Below, in pieces: positions 1 through 11,942 of a stretch of 64,000 nt of DNA. The stretch's first letter is position 1. Each line of letters starts with the position of its first letter. The notes under the pieces are model-generated. The model was not told the origin of the DNA and did not search any database. It saw only the letters and a list, made by a program, of their open reading frames with translations. A program made the position numbers and the translations under genes. The DNA is from Apostichopus japonicus (Eukaryota; Echinodermata; Holothuroidea; Aspidochirotida; Stichopodidae): the NCBI RefSeq assembly GCF_037975245.1, contig NC_092577.1, positions 27,031,398 to 27,095,397 on the forward strand, read 5' to 3'.

Positions 1-267
1 GGGAACCTTGACAATCATTGCTTGAAGGAAGAATAAATAACAACAATTTCAGAATAACTTTGAGGTCCCGTAACATACTGAGCGCAAGTAACGTTCGATA
101 TTTGGTGTAGCCTAGGTGCAAATTACTACGTGAAAAGTTGATTCGTTTAATATATAGGTCTAGGCCAGTACGTAAATTGGTCAGATATTATTCAAACTAA
201 GAACACAGAAACCAGAAAAAATCGTGTTTTGTTTTCTTTATTTCAAATAGTAACACGTAGATATTTT

Positions 268-429
268 TATTATGTCCGGGATTCCCGGGAATGATACCGA
301 AACGAATGTAATAACCGGTTGTTTTCCCACTACCGGTAGTATTTACACATTGCTTTGTGATCGGGATTAGTCAATACCGGGATCGGGATACCGGGATTCA
401 CTTGACTACCGGGATCCCGCACAACCCTA
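268..429. mobile_element. One end of a hAT-like DNA transposon (partial)
   Basis: The segment is packed with CCGGGATCCCG / TACCGGGAT motifs and ends in CCCGCACAACCCTA. Read on the other strand this is TAGGGTTGTGCGGG, a terminus shape common in hAT elements. The GGGATCCC-type subterminal repeats also fit hAT transposase binding regions. The other end is not visible, so the element probably extends past the start of the window. No transposase reading frame is present. The family is inferred from terminus shape only. Confidence 0.4.
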
Positions 430-480
430 CTGTGTCAGTAGAGCATACACCACCATGGTATGAAGTTGTTTCTTGGGTAC

Positions 481-1084
481 AATTATAGAATACAGGGCCA
501 TTCATTAACTCTTCCCAGCATCCGGATGCGCGGATGCGCGGTGTGTCTGTATATGTCCGTACACGTATGACGCCCTCTAAAATTCCATCACGTATTTCAC
601 TTTGACTCCGCATCCGCGCATCCGCGCATCCACCCAGGGAGTACTAGGAAAGGACTTAGATAATTTTCGAAAGTTTCCCCATGTACGATACACCATCACG
701 TATTTCCTTTTTGACTCCGCATCCGCGCATCCACCCCGGGAGTACTAGGAATGGACTTACAATTTTCTAAAAGTTTCGACATATACCATCACGTATTTCC
801 AATACTGAAAGTCCCGTATGTACGAAGATATTCCACATCAAAAGTGTGTCGTTCTTAAAAGGCATCCGTACATGTGTGACGCCCTCTAAAATTCCACCAC
901 AGAAGTACTAGGAAAGGACACTCCGCATTAGGCCTACTCCGCATCCACGCATCCGCGCATCCACTCAAAAAGAAAGAACTGGGACTTTGACATTTTATAC
1001 TCACATACGTACTGGGGTGAGACTAAGCATCCGCGCATCCGGATGCTCAGATAGTATCATCGAGTGGCCCTGTATTCTATAATT
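481..1084. mobile_element. Inverted-repeat (foldback-like) element with GCATCCGCGC repeats
   Basis: Positions 481-500 (AATTATAGAATACAGGGCCA) are an exact inverted copy of 1065-1084. A second matched inner pair of arms follows: GCATCCGGATGCGCGGATG near 518-540, inverted near 1025-1047. The interior has several direct copies of a unit containing ACTCCGCATCCGCGCATCCA, GGGAGTACTAGGAA and CCATCACGTATTTCC (about 600-660, 700-760 and 900-965). No coding potential is seen. A convincing target duplication was not found, so the exact ends are uncertain. Confidence 0.55.
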
Positions 1085-1785
1085 ACTCCGTTTCTTGAGT
1101 TGTATCTACACACTAACGTCGACGATATGAGTCCCTACATTCAAAGATGTTGGTTGCGATTTGGTAGGAGTGGCAACCCCATTTATATTTTACTGTAGAC
1201 GTGCTAACTTTAGGCTTTACAGGCGGCAAATTGCAATGCTGTCCTGTGCCACCGTATGAAAGACGATTTCGTGCAACTAGGCCAAGTGATATAGAATATA
1301 GGTACTCGTTTATGTAACACCGTCAGGATTGACCTAATATTTGATACTGCACGATAGTCATTATAACAGCAATAACATGGAAATTTTTGCTTCACAAACC
1401 TTGCTCGTTAAGTTATCAACATTTTTCAAAAGCGCTGCACAACCCGCTCGCTTTAACGCAAACATCATGGACGTAGAAACAATGTTTTCTCGTTATACAA
1501 GTGATTGACCCTCCTTGTCAGTGCTCCAATACTTACGTAAGTAATATATGTACTGTTTCACAGTAAAGAAGTGGCAGGGACAAGCGTTATGTAACTTAAC
1601 TAGGGAGTTAACCAGAATGCATTGAGGTTTCGATGACTTCAGTGCTCTAGCCTTCTGGTTGTTAGTATAGCCAGAACTAGTTGTTACAATAGAAATGGCC
1701 CGAACCACCATTTTGATACAATAACACTACGGCATGATGAGAACACTTCAGTCTACTGTACGTTGCTATACACCAAAAACAATAG
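1085..1785. other. No recognisable gene
   Basis: Only short, unconvincing open frames occur on either strand. No repeats, RNA genes or protein motifs were recognised. Confidence 0.4.
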
Positions 1786-2130
1786 GGGTCTTGTACTCAA
1801 TGTTATGAATCCACACACCAAGTATTAGAGGTATCCACGATTTCCAACGTTAGATACCATGTAAAAGGTTCTCAGAATTTGACCTCTGGTGACCTCAAAG
1901 GAGATTTGACCTCACAAGCAACAGGATTCTTGTACTCAATATGGCAAATCCGTATACCATGTATGAAAAGTATCCATGATTTCTACCATGAGAAATCATG
2001 TTTTCAAGGTTTTCAGGCCTCGACAAACATTTTTGGTTTCGATGATAATCGTAACCAGCTATGCATTCATGCAGGCGGACAGTGTGCGTATGGGTGTGTG
2101 TGGTTGTGGGTGCGTGTGTGTGTGTGACGC
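1786..2130. repeat. Dispersed repeat of the TTGACCTC / CTTGTACTCAAT type
   Basis: Two related blocks share TCTTGTACTCAAT, ATCC.TATACCATGTAT and TATCCA.GATTTC.ACC, at about 1790-1870 and 1920-1990. They are separated by TTTGACCTCTGGTGACCTCAAAGG. This texture is shared with blocks at 2190, 28040, 30845 and 47000. A GT-rich run (2086-2125) ends the segment. It is non-coding. Confidence 0.45.
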
Positions 2131-2189
2131 CTCGCATAATAATAATATTTAGTGAATATCATTACCACATTGAGTAGAAGAACCCTATT

Positions 2190-2530
2190 GGTTTGTTGGG
2201 AGGTCAAAGGTCATTTGGAGTCACCAGGGGCCAAATAGTGAACACCTTGTTAACACGATATCTCAAGGAGGTAAAATTGGACCAATCTCATATTTCATGA
2301 GTAGGAGGACCACATTTAGGAGCAAAATCCTATAGTTTTTTGTGGAGGTCCAAGTCCATTTGGGGTCACTAGAGGTCAAAAAACACGATAACTCAAGAAG
2401 GGAAGGTTGGACGAATCTCATATTTAGTATGAAGTTGGTACACGTTCAGTACAAGATTTTATTGGGGTCAAAGGTCAGTTGGAGTCACCAGACGCAAAAT
2501 TGTGGAAACCTTGTTTTATAAGCTACCGTA
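2190..2530. repeat. GGTCAAAGGTCA-bearing dispersed tandem repeat
   Basis: Three diverged units of about 120-150 bp each contain GGTCAAAGGTCA or a relative, GGAGTCACCAG, ACACGATA.CTCAAG and TTGGAC.AATCTCATATTT. The first unit carries a perfect AGGTCAAAGGTCA (2201-2213) and the last GGGTCAAAGGTCA (2465-2477). Similar repeats are common in marine invertebrate deuterostomes; that is recollection rather than a search. Confidence 0.5.
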
Positions 2531-3557
2531 TCTCCCACAGACGAGCCTACCAGATGACATACTGTATGTGCAGCCTCATACGAAATGGAGGCTATTGGCG
2601 ATTGGAAATGAGCTTATGGGCATTCGTAGAATCTAAAACTCAAACCTGAAAATACGAACATATTTGCATTGGCTTCAACGTGCCGCTCGGAAGCCTTACT
2701 TTGCGTGCAAAAGGTGACTTTGTAGTACAGCGGTTCTATTGGACGTTTCCCGTCGTATTTATTTCTTTGTTGATGCCCGTAGTAATTTACTTTGAGTGGG
2801 CTTTTATTTTGCGGGGGTCTCTGATCCAAGCTACCTTAACTACGTCACAAAATAAATTAATTTGTTCGATTGACGATAGAGTACGCAAGCACATTAGTGC
2901 AATTCCAAAAATATTTGTAATTCTAATGATTAATTCGTCCGTAGAATGGATTATTTTAAGTGTGTTCAATATTACCACATAAAGGGTGGACAAATGTTGA
3001 CGATTGTATTGAATTCGTTAACTACGCCCTCATTTACTTTACAGTACGTGGTTGGTGAAATAGTCAAAGAGCACTCCTTGGTTCGATAAGTGGAACGTTA
3101 ATTGATAAATACTCTTAGGTTCTAATATATTTGTCTACTATAATGAAAATCTAGTTAGTTTTTGTTGGCTTGTTTGTTTGTTGTTGTTGTTTTTAAATTG
3201 GGATTTTGTTTTGGACAGCAGGTGAAAAGTTTACCCTTATGAATGTACAATCGTGGAGACGTGACTTGTAAGTTTGGTGACAGCAGTGTGAATGGTAGGA
3301 TACTAGCAAATGAGATCAAACGTTTTGTTCATTCTACAGCATATACAATTGACTGTGGAAAATTTCAATATGCTGCATTGTCTTACAAAAGAAATATCAT
3401 TCTCTATGTTGAACGGGATTTCACATGTTAGACATGCACCACATCTGATAGAGCTCAAATCATGAAGCTGTCTGTATTGTACCTAGATGGATTGATGAAT
3501 ATTATCAATGGTTTTACAACTTATTAACACAGTTAGGTTAAGAATACACTTCCTTCC
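2531..3557. other. No recognisable gene
   Basis: A frame of 100 codons (2680-2982, plus strand) overlaps an opposite-strand frame and shows no recognisable domain, so it is treated as chance. A T/G-rich low-complexity stretch lies at 3158-3195. Confidence 0.4.
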
Positions 3558-3934
3558 AGGGGGTAGGAGCCGGGAGGGGGGCACTGTGGATACGTGCCCA
3601 CCCCCACTTTCTCCAAAATAGCAAATGTGCTCTACTGGCATAAAATGTGCCCCATTTGATGAAGAACTATCTTTTGGATATCTTAAAAGCCTTTGTTAAT
3701 TTTAATAGTTTATTTTAATTATTTATTTTTAGTCTGTACATGCTATTTTTGAAATGGCATCCCATATCTTTTTGTAGCACAGTTAACAATAAACAATCTC
3801 AATAAATAAAAAATCAATGTTGCAGCTCATTCTACTAGCATATTATTCTATACTACACCTGGTACGTCAGTTTAATCCTTGGAAAGTTCTAAATTACACT
3901 TTCTGGAAGCTTCCTACCCCCCCCCCCTCCCCTG
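3558..3934. mobile_element. ~377-bp G/C-tract-ended element
   Basis: The left end is GGGGGTAGGAGCCGGGAGGGG and the right end is GGAAGCTTCCTACCCC followed by a C/T run and CCCTG. Together they give G-rich inverted termini around GTAGGA / TCCTAC. CTTCCTTCC lies immediately outside on both sides (3549-3557 and 3935-3943), a possible 9-bp target duplication, though it is low-complexity. The interior is AT-rich and non-coding. Size and terminus resemble the elements at 13074, 19627 and 55860. Confidence 0.45.
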
Positions 3935-4162
3935 CTTCCTTCCCATAATTATATTCTTCACAAAGAAGAACATTTCCTATGGATAATTCCTAGCGAGGGT
4001 GAGGATAATTGGCTGTGTTTTAAATCAAAGTAGCGCCCTCTATTTGACAGAAACGTTTTTAATGCACTCGTATTTTCATGGATTTGCACTAAGAACTCGA
4101 ACTGTATTGTAAATATAGTATAGAATCAGTGCATGGTTAATGACTCATACAAGTGATGAACG

Positions 4163-4755
4163 TACGGAAGCGTAGAAGAGACATTGCATTGACGAGTTAC
4201 CAACTTGACAAAATGACAATTATCTGCAAATTGACGAGTTGCACACTTACTACCATCTCGACAAAATGACAAAATTCAGAAAATTGATGCATTGACGAGA
4301 TAACGGATCTCGTCAATGCAACAATTTTCTGCAAATTGACGAGTTGCACTCTTACTACCATCTCGACAAGATGACAAAATTCAGAAAATTGATGCATTGA
4401 CGAGATGACGGATCTCTTCAATGCAACAATTTTCTGAATTTTGTCATCTTGTCAAGATGGTATACGTAGTAAATGTGCAACTCGTCAATTTGCAGAAAAT
4501 TGTTGCATTGAAGAGATCCGTCATCTCGTCAATGCATCAATTTTCTGAATTTTGTCATCTTGTCGAGATGGTAGTAAGAGTGCAACTCGTCAATTTGCAG
4601 AAAATTGTTGCATTGACGAGATCCGTTATCTCGTCAAAACGTCAATTTTCTGAATTTTGTCACGTTACCATCTCGTCAACTCGTCAATTTGCAGATAATT
4701 GTCGTTCTGTCAAGTTGGTAACTCGTCAATGCAATGTCCCTTCTACGCTTCCGTA
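4163..4755. mobile_element. 593-bp foldback element with 6-bp target duplication
   Basis: The ends are TACGGAAGCGTAGAAG (4163) and CTTCTACGCTTCCGTA (to 4755). TGAACG lies immediately outside both, at 4157-4162 and 4756-4761. Inverted similarity extends inward through TTGCATTGACGAGTTACC and CTGCAAATTGACGAG toward the centre. Each arm is itself made of tandem modules alternating CTGCAAATTGACGAGTTGCA, TACCATCTCGACAAGATGAC and TTCAGAAAATTGATGCATTG. Mirror-image open frames (4197-4421 minus and 4421-4867 plus) are translations of the same modules and not genes. It is probably a non-autonomous DNA transposon; the superfamily is not identified. Confidence 0.8.
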
Positions 4756-4761
4756 TGAACG

Positions 4762-6333
4762 CCTTGTCGCACTCATACTCATACCTAGGGAAATTCCCCG
4801 TCAGTTTACCCCGTACTCATGTATAGTTGTATTCGTATACAGCACGTCTGCTTCAAACGAAACGTAAGTAGTCAGTAGTCAGTTCAGAAGCAAAAAACAG
4901 ATAGTGAGACTTGAAACTTAAATAAAAGGTTGTAATGTGAAAAGCAACTTATGTAACAATTATAACTGAGATAACGTTTGCATGTTTGCTTTGAAATTTC
5001 TTTGATATAAGTTTTTTCAGCTTCTAGCCAAAAAAACTTACTATAGAAGAACTCATCTACTGTGGGTAATAACTTCCTTGGTTTACATTGGAAAATGCAA
5101 TATTAAAACTAAAATGCGGAAACGTTGCTTCCCAGCTAAGACTACTGAAACAAAAGAAATATTTTCTTTCGAAAACACAAACTGACTCTTCAAAGAACGT
5201 TCTTCTGCGTCTAAAAGGAACTATACAATATGGCATTGTCTTAATAAATGATTTAAAGTCTCCTCTTACTTGTTACAAAATGTACACACTGCACTATGAG
5301 TCTATTCGTTCAAAGTATAAGATGAATAAAACAGAAGTAAAAGTATAGAAATGTGCATAAATTATAAATCATGCACCTTACTATGTCAACAACATGAAAA
5401 CAAGTTTTCAATTATTTTTTACTGACTTTGGATTGCAACCAATATTGCAATAAACATATTGTAAACAATCTAACAGACCTTTACATTGGAATTTCATGAG
5501 TTTATGATACTATCACTATAACTAGCATTGGCAGCATCAGAAGAGGAGCTTTGCAAATACATGGGATAGTCTTTATAACCCTCCCCCCACCCCCACCCAC
5601 CCCACCTCCCCCCCCCCCCAGGACAGATAAACATGAGAGCTAAGTTCGAAACTCCGAACCGTGAAACTCGAGTAACAATAACATTGGTTTACTCCTCTGC
5701 TGAATTCACGCCTGATTGGTTCCGTTAAACTATCAAGAAAAATGGGTACGGTAATTCTAGTAAATATGACACAGAAATTATGTTGACCTATGTTCTACTA
5801 CATCAGTTAGGAAGCGAAAATGCGGAAACACTAGCTTCATGCCAAGCTAACATCACTATTACCGTGACGATGAAACTGTGCTGCAGGGAGGAGATGACAA
5901 ACCCACTGTTAAGGAAACACTCGCTTGTTTTTCTATTCAGACTTAAATATGTATCTAAGAATAAGAATAAAGATTTGCCAAACATAATATTAGAAGATGA
6001 TTCTCTTTGTGAATAAACTAATAAGACGTATTGATTTCTTTGGCACTGTCACGGGGTAATTTAGTAATACTTTCTGATGCCTGTTTTATCAAAAACCGAG
6101 TCCAACCGTGTCCAAGAAATAATGTAATGTGGGATAGGAAGTCCCACATGCATCACAACGAGTTAACGACACTTAACAATGACAAAAACGTTTTCCATCA
6201 GCAAAATGTGAAACTCGATTGTCTTCAGAAATACTCATTTATTCAAGAGCGTTTTCTAATATTTCATCATCGAATTATATCATCTTGTTATATTCAAACT
6301 CATACCTCAGACTACTGGGTCATTTATATGCCA
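4762..6333. other. No recognisable gene; C-rich tract
   Basis: Short AT-rich frames (5088-5348, 5780-6016) lack recognisable domains. A nearly pure C/A tract spans about 5580-5620. Nothing else was recognised. Confidence 0.4.
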
Positions 6334-6336
6334 TCT

Positions 6337-6367
<31 letters not shown>

Positions 6368-6416
6368 TATAGATATATATATATATTTATTTGTATATGT
6401 ATATATATATATACAA

Positions 6417-6468
<52 letters not shown>

Positions 6469-6525
6469 ATATATATATATATATATATATGTTTATATAT
6501 TAATATATTTATATATATATATATG
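6334..6525. repeat. (TATATC)n / (AT)n microsatellite
   Basis: TATATC units give way to long AT dinucleotide runs with small interruptions. The overlapping open frames read YIYIYI and are artefacts of the repeat. Confidence 0.95.
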
Positions 6526-7558
6526 CCTAATAATTTTAGTAATAATGATATATGAATTAAATAAATAATAATAATAGACGAAGAATACTATAACTCAAGT
6601 AAAGTCTACTCCAAAAATAATAAACGTAATGATGAACGAGACGAACAAAAGAGATACGACATGATGTTGAATGATATAGAGTACAATATCAGCTTACACT
6701 CTGTAAACGTAACACTCTTTTCATGTCCTGTAACAATAAAGGAAGTTCGTGTCCGGGATTTTATCAGCTATTTGTGTTGTAATTGGAAAAGATCTTCAAA
6801 AAAAGCGTGAAGAAGGATATGTTGCAATAGTAATAAGAACAACAACTTCCTCAAATATTTGTAACCTTTGTCATGGTTTATCCCAATTACTGTCATTTTA
6901 AAGTCGGTCAGATGATAAGAATATTTTGTAGACAAAATATACCTTCACAAGAAAATCGCGATTTTTTGTATCTAATGTGAACAAGTGCCAAAATATTTTC
7001 CATGCCCGTTTCAGACAACTGCAGTTGAAATATTTCGATCCTTTCTACCGTCAATTGACTGAGATCGAGAATGGGAGGGAGGGGAGGGAGGGGGGAGCTT
7101 CGGCGATGAAGGGATTACGCGTGGCGTCAACCCTTCTTCATTCCTCGTTGCATATATCCGTTCTACCCGCCTATAGAGAATGTCAACACATGGTGTAACA
7201 GTGTAAAGTTATTAAGGCGAATGATGGAATTTTGTTAACCGACGGTCCGCAAACTATATACAAACGAAGGTCGTGGAATTTTTGCCGACTTGAGAAAATT
7301 TATCTACAGTTTTCGGAGCTTGTCAACAAAAATAGATTAGGTTATATTTTTAACATGAAGTCCAGGGTCTAAGCCTTTTTTTCAAGTATTCTGAGAATAA
7401 TCTGAGGCGTGGGGTCTGGCGGATCGTGGCTTAACCCTCATGCATGGAATATCCTGGGTCGTAGGCCTTTGAAGTTTGCGGACCACGTTGTAAACTATTT
7501 TACACTAGATTGGAGTTATAATGTCCACCAGGATGGCCTATACCCACTGGAAGAATCT
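6526..7558. other. No recognisable gene
   Basis: AT-rich sequence with a short GGGAGG-type purine run near 7074-7098. No coding or RNA signal was recognised. Confidence 0.4.
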
Positions 7559-7680
7559 ACACCGTCATACAGGCAGTGATTAACTTTGACACCGCCACAC
7601 CGACAGGGATGAACTTTGACACCGTCACACCGACAGGGATGAACTTTTGACACCGTCACACCGGCAGTGATGAACGTTGA
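7559..7680. repeat. 30-bp minisatellite, about four copies
   Basis: Units follow the consensus CACCGTCACACCGACAGGGA followed by TGAACTTTGA, with a one-base insertion in the third unit (TTTTGA). On the minus strand the units read as repeated KVHPCRCDGV, which explains the short frame over this interval. Confidence 0.8.
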
Positions 7681-10160
7681 GACGGATAATTTGTGATGAA
7701 CTGCAAAAGTTTCCGCAGTGACTCCTAAATTTATATATCTAACTATATACTGTATCAATTTCACTACCTTTCTGGATTTATCAAGCACTGATAACTTGGT
7801 ACATTCAGCATGCCATGTATTACATGGCTAAGGAGCTATCAAATAAAAACACTTTTATTGCTTTTAAAGATAAAACAACAACACAAGTGGCACCTTATTT
7901 TTTAAGAAAGCTAGTGCAAGTTTCGATGGCGTTGTTTGTCGAGCTGATCAACCAGTGATCGCCTACAATCAAACACGGCATCGTGTATTCACAACACTTG
8001 AACAGGACAAAGAGAAATATCGCGGCAAGGACTTCAGCAAATAAATCCTTTGAGATTCGTGTAGTGCCCCCTCTAATATTAATAGTTGCCGATCGTCTCA
8101 ACACTTGAACAATCTCTTTGAGAAACCCGCGATCTTACTCGGTGAAATTGCGAATGCTTAAAGCTCGATGTAAAGATTAAACAAGCCAATGTTAAAAGTG
8201 CTCGTTACTCGAATAGTATATGGATTGCATGTAACGATATGCTCACCAAAGGACAGAATGACCTAACTCACCGAATCGAAATAACCGTGGAAAACGAGAA
8301 CATGATTCTGTGCATGGAGCACGACCTATGTGAATGTTATAGGTGACTCACTCATTGACAGCTTCCCTACTGCCATCTGTATTACATAACACTAATTACT
8401 GAACTGCTTTTGATACATGAATCGTGTACTCAGATGTGGATATTGTGTTATTGCCATGACAACTAAAATAAGCAATTCTGCATCACAAAGTCCCAGTTAA
8501 ACTTGCCACAATGAGTCTCGTGTAAACGGTTGATTTAAATGGAATCTATTCTCTTATCCTCGCTCCACCACTCCCTCGCTCTACGCCCTCCTCCACCAAC
8601 ACATATGAAAGTTTGTGTCTGTATCTCTACGGGGTATGCGCTTGTTGAAGGAACGATTTAAAGTTTAGTTTATTGTCATTGATCCGTTTCTAATAGTGGT
8701 GATTTTGCCAATGTGTGCTGGTAACAGATAACGTGATGAAAACTATACACGATCAATGGAGATCAATAGTAACATCATCAAACAAGGGCAAAATTCTATA
8801 TTCCGAGATTCCGTTCATGGTACAGAACTTACAAATCAACGTTACGTTTCGTTAAAGTGAAAGAAGTCATTCTTATTTAGTATTCCAAATATTACGCTTT
8901 CAGTTTAACATTAAGTTTCTTTGGATAACGTTTCCTCCGTATCATAATTTCCGTGTGTCATAGAATCGGGTGAACCTCTGTTGCTACTTTATGTTATACA
9001 TAGTGAAAACTTCAAATAAACACGGACAAGGAAGTATGTATGCAAGAAAGACTTTGAGATAGCAGTAATGATAATTACAAATAAGTCAGTAAAATACGCA
9101 ATTGCACGTGCGATATAGTTTGGACAAAGTCGTTCGCTCATATACAGATTTAGACTAAAGACACCTTAGCCTCAATAAGTCCTTCTTTTCCCCAAATTAA
9201 CAAATAAAATGAATATTTAATGAAGGCTCAACACTATGCATATATGTCGATTATCGGCGACACTCCTTTGCGCGCAATGATCGGGTATGGGATTTCATGA
9301 AGTAATAGAATAGTCACGTGTCATCTTTCTTGCCATGACTCATACGTTTTTGTTGTAGTCTGTCGTTACCAGGACTACCCGTGTACGCCTATCTTTTACT
9401 CTTTTGATAATCAAATTTTCACAAGGGCTTAGCTTCTGGTTAATGATTAGCGCACGGTAGCGTTAAGTCGCAACTCGGTCCGTGGTGCAAAGCTCTGTTA
9501 GGTTGAGTTTAGCGGACAGCGTAGTCAAACTGAAGGGCCACGTTTTGTTGATATGTACACAAAGTGAAAAGGAATTGGTTTACCTTGCCACTTACAGCAA
9601 TAGTCTCTTAATTGTTAATCTGTGAAAAGGTAAACAATATACGAGCGATTGGGCCAAGCAAACCAGATAGTGAGGTAGGGAGGTCCAATCATGATCAATA
9701 CGAGTCATCGATCAAATTCAATCTTAAAGATAGTGTCGTATAGAAGTAACCATTTTTCGATGTCATCATAACATCACGTGCATAAAATGCCAAATCGATG
9801 CAAAGGAGAGACAGAGACGCCGCGTTCAACCAGATGGGAGAATACATTCCACTCAATGTCGTTTGATGGGTGTAGTGATGTTACAAATGTATATTAACTA
9901 TTTATTGCTTCAAACGAATAAATTCATGTACATGCTGTCAGCCGAGTTCATCGGACGGTTTTATTTTATTTTGTCTCTAGTTTTAGCTATTGTAAAATCT
10001 GAGTCACTGCCATTCACTAATGGTTAACCAGGTAGTATCGGCCTGAACTTTCATAGCTCGGGGACGTACAGCTCAAATTTTTATTTCAAATTACAAATGC
10101 CTTTCACGGTGCAATACTAAAACCTGTAATATTATGTATGTTAATGGGAGTGAGGCTGAG
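7681..10160. other. No recognisable gene
   Basis: About 2.5 kb of sequence with no frame worth calling, no obvious tandem repeat and no recognised transposon terminus. It may be unique intergenic or intronic DNA. Confidence 0.4.
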
Positions 10161-10426
10161 TCCTAATTGGGGGGGGGGGGGAGGGGGATTTATAGCCCAG
10201 TTGTAATACTTACGCACAGATCAGCATATACATATATCTTCACCCACTGAGCATTAGCCATTGCCTGATCGGGGGGAGGGGTCGGTCAGCACTGGGGTAT
10301 TGAGCCGACTCCAAAGTAGGAGACCACAGAAGAAATTCAAAGGTTAGGCGTGAAATGGTGCATGGCATTGTTTTGGTTCTGTTTGGTTATAAAATGGCGG
10401 GAGCGGGAGAGGTGTACACCCACACA

Positions 10427-10842
10427 GTGGCGTGCACAGGATTTCAAAGATAGGAGGGGAGGGGGGAAGTGAATAATTTCCTCAGGCTAATCAAGGAAGA
10501 GGCCGGAAAGTTTGTGGTAGGGCCAGAGACGAAAGAAAGATTTTATAATGGAGGGGTGCTGCGGTAGGATAATTGAAGAAGGGGAATTGGGGGTCCTCCC
10601 CCAGAAATACATTGAGACGTCAAATGTAGCCCTAAACGCAAAGTTTTGCTGTAAGCTGGAAAAAAGGGAATGGGAAGGTTACTCCGTCATAATGGTCCAA
10701 TTCTTCCCCGCTGAATGCAAAAATCATCCGACTGAACCATCCCCCCCCCCGACTGACGATCGGTATTTGGGAGGCATGGCCCGCCCCCCCCCCCCCATAA
10801 GCAGAACACTGCCCCCACACACCACTGGATCCGCGCCTAATG
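10427..10842. mobile_element. G/C-run-bearing transposon remnant (CAGTGGCGTGCACAGG end)
   Basis: The left end reads CAGTGGCGTGCACAGGAT followed by purine-rich G runs. The right side has C runs followed by CCACTGGATCCGCGCCT. This arrangement of CAGTGGCG-like terminus, G tract, AT-rich middle, C tract and inverted terminus matches other elements in the window. No clear flanking duplication was found. The frame at 10548-10859 runs through the C tracts and is not credible as a gene. A further G run lies just upstream at 10169-10182. Confidence 0.45.
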
Positions 10843-11072
10843 AGAGTGCTTTAGGGTAAATGTATTGAGCTCATGACGGTCCGGACTCGAAATTGGACTT
10901 AGCCTGCCTTGGACCCGCACGTGTTTCAAACATTATATGGATTTGAACTGGTAGAAAATTGAATATGGTGGTCATTTTAACATATCTTGCAGCTTATATA
11001 TCAGTCTTGGTCTCAATTGCCATATAACATAAATGTACACTGTCGAATTAAACCATATGAAGACAAACGTTC

Positions 11073-11074
<2 letters not shown>

Positions 11075-11133
<59 letters not shown>
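11075..11133. repeat. (AT)n microsatellite
   Basis: About 59 bp of uninterrupted AT dinucleotide. Confidence 0.97.
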
Positions 11134-11135
<2 letters not shown>

Positions 11136-11550
11136 TATTTATGTATTACTGGTCCTTACCATACAATTTCCTTCTTTTTCTCATACCATGACGTATTTGT
11201 AGATGCCTCTGTTTACTTGTTTACAATGACTTCATTCCTATAACCTATTGTCAGTCAAGCATTCACTTCGTCCGTTCGTGCTGATTATTTCCTTGTTATG
11301 TTTCCTTATTATGTTTTTACTGTATTGGATCTCATTAGTTTGCTCTGGTTAACACAAATCATTAGCTTCAGTGGACCAAGACATTTTTATTTTCAAATCC
11401 AACCACTAGTCTTTCGTTTTGGTAATAAATCTTGAAGTAAAACGGTTAGAACGGCTGACTACACGAACATGACGGATAGTGTGTATTTCTACAGTAGTAG
11501 TTTCGCTATTTTCCTTTGCACTACAGTATTGCTACTTCAAAAGAGGTAAC

Positions 11551-11730
11551 ACAGGTGCGTATCCAGGGGGGGCGTTGGGGGCGCGCGCCCCCCGGGTAAG
11601 GAAAAGAGGAGAGAAAAAAAGAGAAGAAAAAGGGAAAAGGATGGGGGAAAAAGAAAAGGAGGAGAGGAAGGAAGGGAAAAGAAAAAGAAAAAGAGAGAAA
11701 AATGAGAAAAGGAGGGAGTAGAAGATAGCC
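11551..11730. repeat. Transposon end (CAGGTGCGTATCCAGG) with purine-only tract
   Basis: CAGGTGCGTATCCAGGGGGG followed by GCGCGCGCCCCCC is the same terminus type seen inverted at 14141-14157. It is followed by about 130 bp of almost pure A/G (11597-11730). The minus-strand frames here, rich in F, S, L and P, come from this polypyrimidine strand. Confidence 0.5.
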
Positions 11731-11942
11731 AAGACCTCGGGAAGAGAAAGAGGAACAGTCATAGTTAAAGCGCTGATCCCTATTATATACAGAGGGTAGC
11801 CTGTGACAGATCAAGGATTACGGAGCGGGTGTGCGCCTCACCCTACCCCTTACACCGACAACTCCATTTTTGACGTTTCCATATTTCCTCTCTCACTAAT
11901 GTATCTATATAAATACTATATATGGCCTATCATAACGCGCGT

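Noticed and set aside
4421-4867. 148-codon ORF as a gene
   Set aside because: It is a translation of the right arm of the foldback element and has a mirror-image ORF in the left arm on the other strand.
9440-9500. tRNA-like gene near GATTAGCGCACGGTAGCGTTAAGTC
   Set aside because: No proper B box or cloverleaf could be drawn.
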